From Dentipellis sp. KUC8613 (Eukaryota; Basidiomycota; Agaricomycetes; Russulales; Hericiaceae): DNA of 64,000 bases. Below are positions 1 through 10,006 of this stretch, piece after piece (the first letter of the stretch is position 1; each line of letters begins with the position of its first letter). The stretch lies in the NCBI GenBank assembly GCA_002286715.1, contig NSJX01000005.1, forward strand, positions 873,959 to 937,958, read 5' to 3'. Both the position numbers and the translations under genes were made by a program. The notes below the pieces were generated by a model. That model was not told the origin of the DNA. It searched no databases and saw only the letters and a program-made list of their open reading frames with translations.

Positions 1-295
1 AGAAAACCGCCGTCATACCCTTCCTTATCCGAGTCGCGCGAGCCTAAGCAGAGATGCTGTGCCGCGCGCAAGGCCCGAGGTTAACGTTAACAACTCCTCC
101 TTACGGCACTTACGTTACTTACGGCATGGACAAAGGAGCTTGGACGAGTCCAGAGGCGAGAGGCGAGAGCACTGGCACGCAGGATGTCGATGAGCCGGAA
201 AACTGTTGAATCGCCACCATCACTCCATTAGATACACCACCACCACCATCACCACCACCGCACCCCGTAGTACTGCCCAGAGTCCAGCAGCACGT
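1..295. other. 3' flank of KEI1, no gene seen
   Basis: I see no convincing coding exon here. A short ACC/ACT-rich stretch lies near 230-262. It probably holds the 3' UTR of the neighbouring minus-strand gene. Confidence 0.5.
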
Positions 296-1639
296 CTAGC
301 CGCGCCTGCTCACGCCCCCCGCCTTGCCAGTGCCCCGCGCGGTGCCCACCCCGCCATCCGCGCCCACCTCCGCGACCTTCTCCATCTCCTTCTCGGGGCT
401 CGGCCCGCCCGCCTCCGCCTCCTCGTCAAACAGCACCTCATCCTCGCTGCCCGCACTGCCACTGCCGCTCCCGCTCCCACTGCCGCTTCCACTCGCACTC
501 GCGCCGCCCGCGCTGCGCTCGTCGATGCCCGACTCGGTGCCCGTGCCGACGTCCTCCGCGCCCACGAGCGCCTTCCCGCTGAGCAGGCTGCCGCGCTGGC
601 GCTGGCGCCGCTGGCGGCGGGGCGGGGGGCCGATCGGCGCGCTGACGAAATCGGCAAACGAGCCCGCGGACGCGGTGCGCGCCTTGGCGTACTGCACGCC
701 GGAGCCGTGCAGCGGGAGGACCGGCGCGGACGGCGAGTACGGCGCGTCGTCGAGGTCCGCGTCCGCGTCGGGCGCGATGGGCGTGTACGCCGCGCCCGAG
801 GGGAGTGGCGCGCCCGGGCGCGAGAGCGGCAGCGAGCGGTAGGTGTTGCGCCGGAGGTGGTGCGCGTACGAGTAGAGCAGCGCGGCGAAGTAGAACTAAG
901 GGTCGCGTTACGTTATGCGATGTGCGTGATGGTCAGTTTGTCAGTGTTCGGAGCGGGAGGGAGGGGCGGGGATGACAGGACGGACCTTGACGAGCCAGCC
1001 GAGGATGATGATGGTCAGCGCCTGCCCCTTCTCGCGGTGCCAGATGCCCTCGGCGGCGGCGACACGCTCGGCGTCTGTGTAGGTCGGGGGCTTGCCGAGG
1101 TAGGCCTCGATGAGAGCTTGTTGCGCGGGCGAGTTGGCGACGCGGCGGCCGTCGTGCGGGGTGTAGACCCACCAGTCGACGGCGAAGAAGACGGTCCACG
1201 CGGTGTTGAGAATGTGGTCGGCGAAGAAGGCGTGTGCGAAGTAGAGCGTGCGTTTCGGGTCCTCCTGCGCGTGTGGAACATGTTCGGCGTGATGCTGAGG
1301 GGTGTGATGACTATGTGAGTACGCACCTCCTGAACGGCTTTGAGGCCCCATGCCAGGGCCACGAGACCGAGGACAGAGTAGATGTAGAGGCTGAGCTGCG
1401 CAGCGGAACTGCCCGCTCCCGCCAACATGGCAATCAGACCATACACACCCGCGACCTTGTTCAGGACCTGAGAACGACAATGAATGTCCTAAGTTATCAT
1501 GCCAAATAACATAGGCAGTAATCATGGTGCGTACGGCGAAAAGCAGAGCGATGGTGACACCTGTTTTGAGATCAAGAAAGCCAAGGAAAGAGGCGAGGGG
1601 ATAAGGTCGGCGCCATTCTTGGCGAAGCATGAGCTTCAT
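296..1639 (-). CDS. KEI1: Inositol phosphorylceramide synthase regulatory subunit Kei1 (DUF1753)
   Basis: Golgi membrane partner of the IPC synthase catalytic subunit (Aur1 in yeast), acting in sphingolipid synthesis. I read four exons: 1639-1535, 1467-1327, 1264-986 and 895-296, all joined in phase 0, giving about 373 residues. The start is the ATG of MKLMLRQEW; no other ATG fits upstream in this frame. Family landmarks are FLGFLDLKTGVTIALLFA in exon 1, LSLYIYSVLGLVALAWGL in exon 2, and YFAHAFFADH, WTVFFAVDWWVYTPHDG and RRVANSPAQQALIEA in exon 3. Several hydrophobic segments indicate a multi-pass protein. The last exon encodes a long low-complexity Ser/Gly/Glu-rich acidic tail that is not part of the conserved core. 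The gene is divergent from the eIF4E gene. Family assignment is confident; the function of the tail is unknown. Confidence 0.88.
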
Positions 1640-1945
1640 GGCGTGCTCATGCACAGAAAGAATAGAAATCGAGAACAGGAAAGGGGAAAGAGTGGACAGT
1701 TGAAGGAGAAGGGACGGAGACGCACGCGATGAACTTGAAGAAGGATGCGCGGCGCTGCGGACGACGGCGAGGCAGGCGGCGGGCCGGGGATGGCCGAGAA
1801 GTTCTCACCGAGGCTGTTTACTTGAAGTCTTTCTGCTTTCCTTCTGCTTTACAATTGTCCTGTCCTCCTGCAGCTATATCCTCTTCACATAACTTATCCT
1901 TTATTCCTGCTTTCCACCCTACTATATCGCCTGCACCCACGCCAC
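1640..1945. promoter_or_regulatory. Shared divergent promoter of KEI1 and eIF4E
   Basis: A 306-bp space separates the two divergent start codons. It includes pyrimidine-rich runs near 1831-1925 just ahead of the eIF4E ATG, a common fungal core-promoter feature. No specific factor site is claimed. Confidence 0.5.
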
Positions 1946-3082
1946 ATGGCCGGCTACTTTTCAAACCACTCCGCACCCCAATCCCGCTTCCTTGCAAACA
2001 AAGACTCCGCCTCTACCACGACCACTACTACCACCGCGACCACAACCTCCACCACGCCCTCGATGGCCTCACGTCCGCGCATCCCCTCGAAGCACTTCTC
2101 CACGTCTCTCAGCGGCGACGAGCGCGCCTCCGCGAAGGACCGACCCGCGTCTGCCGCGCCCGGCGGCGCGCCTTCCGTCCACCCCCTCCGCAACACGTAC
2201 GTACACCCGCCTCTCCCGCCCCGGACGTGCGCGCGCTGACCCGTCACAGCTGGGTATTCTGGTTCCGGCAGCAGCGCGCGCCGGGCAACAAAAACGTGAA
2301 CTACGAGGAGGGCATCAAAAAGATCTCGTCCTTCGCCTCCGTGCGTGCCGCGTGCCGTCCCCTCCCTTTCTCCTCCCGCACCCGCTAACGCGTCCGCGCA
2401 CCCAATCCAATCCAGGTCGAGTCGTTCTGGTCCCTCTGGACGCACCTCCACCCGCCCTCCGCCCTCCTCCCGACGACCGACTACCTGCTCTTCCACTCGG
2501 GCGTGCGCCGCCCCGTCTGGGAGGACCCGCTGAACCTCACCGGCGGCAAGTGGATCATCCGCCTGCGCAAGGGCGTTGCGGACCGCATCTGGGAGGACCT
2601 CGTGCTCGCCATCGTCGGCGACATGTTCGCCGAGTGCGGCGCGTCGCCCGACGACGCGACCGGCAAGGCGGACGACGCGGAGAGCTGGCGCAGCGGCCCG
2701 CGCGCGAAGGAGGGCAGGGAGCCCGCGCCGCCGGGCGAGGAGTGGCCTGAGATCTGTGGGTGCACGATTAGCGTGAGGCAGAATGAGGACATTGTGAGCA
2801 TATGGAATCGCGTCGAGGCGGACATGAAGGTGCGCGAGCGAATAAAGTGCGTCTTCCTCGTATTATTCGTTTCGCTTGCTGCCGCTCACCGTCAGCGATC
2901 AGGGAGACGATCCGGCGTGTCCTGAGCCTCCCGCCACAGACCATCATGGAGTACAAATCCAACAATGGCGCGTCCCTCCCGCTCTTGCATCGATCTGCCA
3001 TCTGACACCCATTCTAGCATCCCTGCAGCATGTCGAGACGCAGGACAAGTCCCGCAACAACGGGCGCACGTCACTCTCATGA
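1946..3082 (+). CDS. Class II eIF4E cap-binding protein (4EHP/eIF4E2-like)
   Basis: Binds the mRNA 5' cap. Exons are 1946-2196, 2250-2340, 2416-2846 and a last exon from 2903. Landmarks are WVFWFRQQRAPG, IKKISSFASVESFWSLW, VWEDPLNLTGGKWIIRLRKG, WEDLVLAIVGDMF and ISVRQNEDIVSIWNR. The first cap-stacking Trp of canonical eIF4E is replaced (NVNYEEGIKK), while the second (VWEDP) is kept. That pattern marks the 4EHP class, whose members usually repress or fine-tune translation. The N-terminal 80 residues are Ser/Thr-rich and disordered. The 3' end has two readings: straight through to a stop at 3005, or a GC-AG intron (about 2969-3020) giving a tail beginning ASLQHVETQDKS and a stop at 3082. I favour the latter because it restores a SNNxSLQ-like ending. 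Confidence 0.85.
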
Positions 3083-4104
3083 TCGACCGACCGTCGGCCT
3101 TTGACGCAGGTAGGCGAACACCAGGGCTGTCCGCGGGGGCTGGCAGGCAGGCGGGGGCGCGAAGTGTACGACAGGGAGACGCTAGCAGAGGGGCGTGGGA
3201 GGGACGGGGAACTTGCTTGTAGCGCTACTTGTTATCTACGTGCGTATCGATCGTGCATCTGTGCTTGGAAACTCGGATTCTTGGAAACAGAGTTGCCTGC
3301 GGTGGGCCTGGCGCGAGGGTCGGATATAGCCGGTGAGCGTCTGGTTGTCAATATGCATTCTGACATGCCTCTCCCCCCTAGGTTCAGAAAACGAACGACA
3401 ACCTGTGGACTCTTTCGCGAAGCTTCTGTCTGAGGTGGAAGCTGAGAAATACCACATGTTTGAATTTGCACTGCCAGTCTTTGTTGCATGGGCAACATCT
3501 TGCGGACGACCTACTGGCCTTGTCATGCAAGGCGGATGTCCCTCATCGAACAGTAATTTTCGACTTCGAGCTCTGCGGCTTCCATGTAACAAAGCCTGCG
3601 CGGAGGCCATGGGTACTGTAAGCCGCAGACCTAGACATACCAAGGCTGGCATGAATAAACAGTACTGAAGCACTCACTTCCAGTTGCTATAAAGGATCTG
3701 GATAGTGGCGGACCTCACTCAGTATGTAGGTCTGCTGTTAACTGTAAAGGCCTACTGTACAGTCCTATGTGTTCCCACCATGTCGAGACTTCCGCTACTT
3801 ACGCGTCTCATGAAGGTTGCAGTGGCCTGCTAGAATCGCCTTTGTAGATAGCGCACCCGGATAAGTCGTCCGAGGCTGTGAATGCGAACGTCAGAGGTAT
3901 GTATTGTGTATGTAGGTATGGAATCGTGGTACACATGCGGACCAGGCACTCACTAACTAGGGGGATACATTGGCGGGAAAAAAATGGTACTGTAAATAAG
4001 AACATCTAAGATGAACGGCACGACGAGACCAGACGGCAGATTGCAGATATATCCAACAGAAGCAGCGAAAACAGGGTCGACGGGGGTATACTGCACGCCG
4101 CGCT
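3083..4104. other. Intergenic, no supportable gene
   Basis: About 1 kb between eIF4E and the next minus-strand gene. Short open frames (for example 3333-3668 +) lack recognisable motifs. It probably holds the eIF4E 3' UTR and spacer DNA. Confidence 0.5.
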
Positions 4105-5550
4105 CTACGACGCCGCCATGATCGCCTGCGTCTTGACGTTCGCCTCCGCGAGCGCGCTCTCGAACGCGCGCAGGTGCTCCTCGACGAGCTTCCGGCCGTC
4201 CACCCGCCGCGCGCCCTTTGTCGGCGTCGAGGCGACACCGGCGCCATCGCTGTCGGGCATGCCTGCCTCCCATCGCTCGATCTTGACCCGGCTGCGCTCC
4301 GCGCTGTCCCAGTCCGTGCGCCAGCCACCGAGCTTGTTCTTCAGTGCGCGAATCTTTCGCCCTGCCTCTGTCGTCGCCGCGCCGTTTACCTGCGCCTGCT
4401 CCGAGATGACCGTCAGCGACGCGACGAGCGACGTCGTGTATGTGCGTAGGTGTGCCAGTTGCGGGATCGTTTTGGCTGGTGTCATGGGGCCCGTGATGGG
4501 TGGTGGCGGTGGCAGAGCGAATGCGTCCTTCGTCGGCGACGGCGTCTCCGCGTCCGTGTCGCCGTACTCGTCTTCATCGTCGTCCATGTGTCGGTCGGGA
4601 TCGACCTCCCAGTCATTTGACGACGCGAATGAGGCATCCTCTACGACCTGATCTAGTGTGCGTCGCCGCTCCAGCCGCGGCGCGTGTGCATTCGCGTCAC
4701 CGTTCGTAGGCGCAGGCGCGCTGTCCTCGGGGTCGTCCATGCCATCGAGCGCGTCGAGCGCCGCCAGCGCATCCCCGCCGCCGACCTCGCCCGCGATCTT
4801 CCGGAACTCGCGCTCGTACTCAAGCAGCTCGCGCACCTGGCCCTCGCGGTCCCGCGCCGTCTCCTCGATCTTCCGGATCACGTCCGACGCCATCTTCTCC
4901 AGCGCGGGCTGCCCGCCCCCCGCCCCGCCCCCCGCGTCCGCATCCAGCCGCCGCAAGTGCGTCAAGAACTTCTCCGTGCTCTCCAGATCCTGCGCGAGCA
5001 CCGCCATCGCATCCACCTCGGGCCGCTTCCGCGGCGACGCTGCCGGGCTTCCCAACCCGAGCTCAGCATCTCCCGGCGGCGCAAGCAGCGTCGCGCCTCC
5101 CGCAAGCTCGTCCGCGAACGACGGCCCCGCGCCAAGCTCTCCTCCTCCTCCCAATCCCAACGCATGGTCCTGTTCGTGTCCGTGTTCATGCGCGCCATCC
5201 TCCCCGCCCGGCGCCGGCCCCCCGCCCTCCCCGTCGATCCCCTCCGCGCCCTCGTCGTACTCAATCCCAAACTCCTCCGCGAGCAGCTTCGAGCCCGCGC
5301 TCGGCTCGGGCAGCAGCGCCACCGCGAGCTCGTGCGCGAGCGAGTGGCGCCCGCTCGCGCCGTCGTCGTCCATGCCCTGCACGAGGGCGAGCCCCGGCGC
5401 CCCGCGCAGGCTCGCGGTCGAGCGGTGCCGGCTCATGCTCAGGCTCTGGCGCGAGGGCGATCTGCGCGGCGGGGGCGCGTTGGCGGGCGCGAGGAAGTGC
5501 GAGCCGCTCGCGCCGCTGCCGCCGCTGAAGACGTCGTCGTCGGCGGGCAT
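4105..5550 (-). CDS. Unrecognised 481-aa protein with helical/coiled-coil segments
   Basis: A single open exon from the ATG at 5550 to TAG at 4105, with no internal intron needed. The N-terminal third is Ser/Pro/Gly-rich. From about residue 175 it becomes helical and charged (LAQDLESTEKFLTHLRRLDA; IRKIEETARDREGQVRELLE), consistent with a coiled coil. Acidic linkers follow, then a second helical region (IPQLAHLRTYTTSLVASLTV; RKIRALKNKLGGWRTDWDSA) and a C-terminal helix (LVEEHLRAFESALAEANVKT). Possible CDK-type sites (SPRKRP, TPSPTK, STPTKG) are visible. The layout resembles structural or scaffold proteins, but I do not recognise the family and assign no function. Long open frames on the opposite strand are GC-driven shadows. 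Confidence 0.75.
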   Translation of the reverse strand: MPADDDVFSGGSGASGSHFLAPANAPPPRRSPSRQSLSMSRHRSTASLRGAPGLALVQGMDDDGASGRHSLAHELAVALLPEPSAGSKLLAEEFGIEYDEGAEGIDGEGGGPAPGGEDGAHEHGHEQDHALGLGGGGELGAGPSFADELAGGATLLAPPGDAELGLGSPAASPRKRPEVDAMAVLAQDLESTEKFLTHLRRLDADAGGGAGGGQPALEKMASDVIRKIEETARDREGQVRELLEYEREFRKIAGEVGGGDALAALDALDGMDDPEDSAPAPTNGDANAHAPRLERRRTLDQVVEDASFASSNDWEVDPDRHMDDDEDEYGDTDAETPSPTKDAFALPPPPPITGPMTPAKTIPQLAHLRTYTTSLVASLTVISEQAQVNGAATTEAGRKIRALKNKLGGWRTDWDSAERSRVKIERWEAGMPDSDGAGVASTPTKGARRVDGRKLVEEHLRAFESALAEANVKTQAIMAAS

Positions 5551-5913
5551 CGTGCGCGATGTGCTGAGTGCGGTGCGGTGCGCGGCGCTGTGCGGGTGTG
5601 CGGGTTGTGTCTGGTGCGGTGATGCCTGTGATGGGTGGGTAGGTGGGTGTGGGCGCTGGTGTGAGGCTGGCTGAGTGCTTGGGCTTGGGCGATCGTGGCG
5701 GACGGGTTAGCGTGGCAACGCTCCCGCCGTTTGCCGCTTGCACGCAGTGGCGTCAAATGCCTGACTCGTTTCCGCCTCCTCACGCTGGCTTCCTTTCATC
5801 ATCTCTACATCGTTGCAAAGCACGCATAAGGTATTCTTCTACTAGATTCAGAAACCGTATTCTACCTGTGCGAAGTGGTGATCCAAATAAATATAATATA
5901 TATCGGTGTGCGG
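5551..5913. other. Promoter of the coiled-coil gene and 3' end of the CLC gene
   Basis: The 5' side is GT/TG-rich (about 5570-5690). The remainder is AT-richer, with AATAAATATAATATATA near 5885, on the side of the CLC transcript end. No gene is seen. Confidence 0.4.
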
Positions 5914-8900
5914 TCAACTCGGTGGCCTCTCTGCCAACGCAGCCGTATGCGGAAAATGCGACGTCGTGAATGCGACGATGTCGCTTTTCGTAATCATACC
6001 AGTCAACTTCCCAGCCTCCGTGAACAATATATGTCGCAGGTTCTGTAAGTGTAAAGCATAATTGAATGCATGTGAGAATTCCGCGAACAACGACCGAGCA
6101 GCGGAAGCGAACGTACGAGTTTGCGGAACATGTTCACAACGAGCTCGAGTGGCACCTCCTTCCTCAGCTGCAGGACGTCTTCGAGCACATATGACAGGTC
6201 CACCGCGTCCGCGGTCGGTGTCGATTGTCGCTTCGTGAAAACACATATTCGATCCATCGCGCCGACCTGGGCCAACAAAGGTGCTACCACTTCCCATGAG
6301 CCAAGCTCTTGGCGGAAGGGAAGAATAAAACGTACCAACAGCAGTCGACAGCTGGTCCTTCGCTGCATACCCGAGCAATTTGCCTTCTCCCACTACCGGG
6401 AATCCGAGATAATCCCACGTTTCCAGCAACCTCCCTACATACGAATAAAATTAGCCTGCCTCCACCCGCTCCCTGAAGAATGCTCACCAAGCTCGCCGAC
6501 CGTGATCTTTCCGCTATCCAACGCGACCAAATTGCGCTCATGCACCATATACTGCGCCGCAACTTCCCCATTGTCGCGGTACTCGACTGGCGCAAGCCAA
6601 GGATAGCGCCGCATCGCAATCCATGCTGCGTAGATACCCTCCTTGCCGAAAGCGTCGCCCACCCATTTTGCTACCATGACGGAGATCATGATGGGTAGTA
6701 CGTGGGAGAGCGCGCCAGTCAGCTGTGAACGATGAGCGGTCATTGAAAGTGAAATTGGAATGAATTAATGTTGGGAATTACCTCGAACAAAATGACCACA
6801 AGTGATACTATAGGATCAAACTCTTAGCGAATCATCAAAGAATGAGAGCAGACCGACGCATACTTGTCATCCGTGTTACGCCTCCCAGCATAGCAGACGC
6901 GCCAATCACAGCGTAGAAACCCGGCGAGATGCAGCGGACAGACGGATCCGGCGGGCACGCAGAAAATATCCATGCTTTAGGGTACGCCTTGTGCAGAGCT
7001 TGCCTGTCCAACCATGAATCTCAACAAAAGTGTGCTAGGATAGAGGACTTCAGACGTACGTGAGAATACCGGCGGCGCGGCCGAGCGACGCGCCGATAGC
7101 AATCGTAGGCAAGAAGATGCCCGCAGGAACCTACGGACATCGTTGAAAAGAGAGTATGTGCGAATCATAAGATGCATACCATCATGCCGAACGTCCACGC
7201 CGTCAAGCCAACCTTGGCAATCGCTGTCAACACGAGCAGGAAAACGTTCTCCCATATGGCAGACGCACTACCAGAAAGAATGGTAAGTGCCACTGAATAT
7301 CCCTACTAGAGGAAAGTCGACGCACTTGCACAGCCCGTGAAAATCGCCACGCGCCGGGTCGCAGTCCTGGAAGAGGTTCGCCACCAGCTCGGACGACTGG
7401 ACTCTCAAGAACACAACCTAGAATGCTTTTGTCAATCCCTGCCAGTGGGAGCAGTGAATGAGTACAGACGAGGTAGCTGATGGCCGCAGTGATTGCTGTA
7501 ACACCGACAACCTCGAGAATAGGCCAATCGTGCAAGGCACTGTTGCGCCGATATACCGCAGCCGCAACGTTCAGCTTGATGAGCAGACTTCCGAGGATGC
7601 CCTGTACTGAGCGTCAACAGCATTTTCTTGAAGATGGTTAGCAATGCTTACTCCAATGACGGCGAGACCGAGCCACGGGATCTAGAAAATATGAGCAACG
7701 CAATAAAGGTACCCGTACACGATGTTCTTACCAGCTCAAATGCACGCCAGGTATCGCCTCCATTATTCTTGACCTGGAAATCGACTATACGCAAGCGCAC
7801 CCAGGTATCTCAGTGAGACATGCGTACCTGGAATAGAACCAGCTTAGACGTGCCAAACGGATCAACGTATTGCAATGCCACTGCCGCGATGACAGAGGTC
7901 ACGAAACCTCGCCACATCACGTCCGATTCATGCGCAAAGGTGTCCAGCTCTGCCCAGTGGTATTGAGTTTCTAACTGAGGACGACAGAATGGGATGGTAA
8001 TCACCCTCGAGTCCGAAGAGTACGCCTCCAAGAGGGCTTCCGAAAGCCACAGAGACGCCGGCCGCTGCAGCTGCAGCTAGGAGTTTTCGTTTATGAGCTT
8101 TAGAATATATATCGTTGAGTTTTCAGATGCTGTCAGTATCATCACAATACATCACCTTCATTCTGTCGAAATTGCACGAATAGCCTGGAAAGTAGATACG
8201 CCAAGCTACATGCAATATGTACTAAGGGACCCTAGATGAGCCAAACCAACTGTAAATTCTGTGTCTTTGGGTGATACTTGATACTGATAAGGCGCACCTC
8301 TTTCCCGAGAGAAAGACCGGAAGCGACTGCCAGTGCAAGGCCGAGGGCCTTTATGAGGAGCGTCCATGCGCTGAGGAATGAGTCGAAAACATAGCCTCCG
8401 AGGATCTGTCGGAAGTTTACTTCTGTTATTTTATGGAGATGTAGGTAGAGTTACGCACTGCTTTTATTTCGGGGACTCAGTAATGGTCATTGTAAGTGAG
8501 TGAGCATAAGGAGCGGGATATGGAAGACACTCACTTCCGGTATGAAAGGCACTGAAGCGTTCGATTAGACCCGACAACGTTGTGGAAGTAGACAGTAGGG
8601 CTCACTAAGGCGCGTATGTCACGACAAGTAACGCAGCACTGGCCGCGAATGCCACCTACGACACGACTTCGGCATCTAACGCTCAGAATGTAGAAGAGAC
8701 TCCGTACCGATAATGCGATATAGACGAGAGATTGTAGCAAAGACTCGCCCAAGATTGACCGGACACCCAGGTACGTACTCCAAGATTGCCATTCATTACA
8801 CACCTCACCGGCTAGACGACGAGTCAGTGGTGAGCACAGCAGACACATAATGAGCAAGATCACCGGTACGCACGGTCCAGTCCACTGCAGCACGCGACAG

Positions 8901-9529
8901 AATTGTAGAAGAACCCATAGCTGCACCGTCCCTCGCGAATGTCTCCCAGCCTGTACAATTAGTTACCAACGAACACAGAACCGTGACACAACGATAGTGC
9001 GCACCATTTCACCAATACGTCCAACCACCCGCCCGCCGTGCCCAAGCCAATCCCCGTGACAATAATCACCAGCCACATCTTCGCCGCCTCCAGCAGCGGC
9101 CCGACCATGCCCCGCAGCCCCTCCTGCGCAAGCAGCTCCTTCCACCGCTCGCGCTCCGCCGCGTCCTCGTGCCACCAGTTGATCGTCATCCCGTCGCGGT
9201 ACTTCGGGCGCACGCGCGCGCTCTTGCGCGCCCAGCTGTCGACATCGTCCGAGAGCTCGTACTCCTCCGCTGCGAGCTGCGATTGTGGTGCGGGGGCCCC
9301 GCGTTCGTCGCGTCGGAGTGGCGTATCCTCGAAGTTATCGGCCGTTGGTGGGGGAGATTCACTATATCATAGCTCAGCGAACAGCGATCACCGGAATGCC
9401 GGGCGCGAGGAACAGTGCCCCGCAACCCAACCCAAGTCCGAAGCAGAAAGTCACGCACTGCACACTCTCCCATTCGTCCTTCCACACGTCGGCGTTCTCG
9501 CGGTTGTTATATGGGTCCACGTTGGACAT
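5914..9529 (-). CDS. CLC-family chloride channel/transporter
   Basis: Moves chloride across an organelle or plasma membrane. I read a many-exon gene with introns of about 50-60 nt. Exon 1 starts at ATG 9529 ([16 protein letters not shown]); its donor GTGCGT joins an acceptor ending TATAG so that the frame continues into [15 protein letters not shown], bypassing an in-frame stop. Membrane-core landmarks are [13 protein letters not shown] (first helix), YAFHTGIPEIKA (anion filter; Thr where GSGIP has Ser), GLSLGKE then GPLVHIAC (GKEGP gating glutamate), and [16 protein letters not shown]. The C terminus carries CBS-type sequence ([31 protein letters not shown]). The HTGIPE form differs from the GSGIP form usual in other CLC proteins. 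Two consecutive 17-nt exons (8551-8535 and 8475-8459) encode the filter. Family assignment is firm; the exact C-terminal exon edges are less so. Confidence 0.87.
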
Positions 9530-10006
9530 CGCGGAGAATGCTCGTGTCTGAGCACAAGTAAACACTGGCTGCAGATGTTAGTGTCGGTCGTAGCAGGCTG
9601 CTATATGTTAGACGCCGGTCCTGCTACATTGCCGCGCTAGGGCCGGACCCCCGACACTACGTGGTCACGCGGGTGTCATAAATTATCTGACAGTATTCGT
9701 TGTTCCAAGCAACTCTTTCTTAGTCTTGGGTCCAATCTGCGGTAATGCTCGGCTTATTATATCACGAGATAATGCATTTTATGAGTGCCTTTTGTACGCT
9801 CGCCAGTAAAACACGACGAAGCCGCAGGCGAGGACGCGACGTCGACGCGTACTAGTCACGCGTCTCCGATTGTCCTGGCTTCGAGCCGCACACGACGCAA
9901 CTTTTCCCTTAGGCAGTTGGTGTGTCAAGAGAGAGCAGTAGCTTCAGATTACAAGTTCGACAATGGAATGGAAGTACAAATACAATGCATGACCAAAGTC
10001 GTCTAT
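9530..10006. other. Intergenic: CLC promoter and oxidoreductase A 3' end
   Basis: No gene seen. The segment lies upstream of the CLC start and downstream of the stop codon of oxidoreductase A. Confidence 0.4.

Noticed and set aside
206..1318. Long + strand open frame opposite KEI1
   Set aside because: GC-driven antisense shadow: Ala/Arg-rich translation, no motif, and the minus strand has a clean four-exon KEI1 model.
4658..5674. Ser/Pro-rich + strand frame
   Set aside because: Lies wholly opposite the single-exon minus-strand gene 4105-5550, whose start and codon pattern are better.
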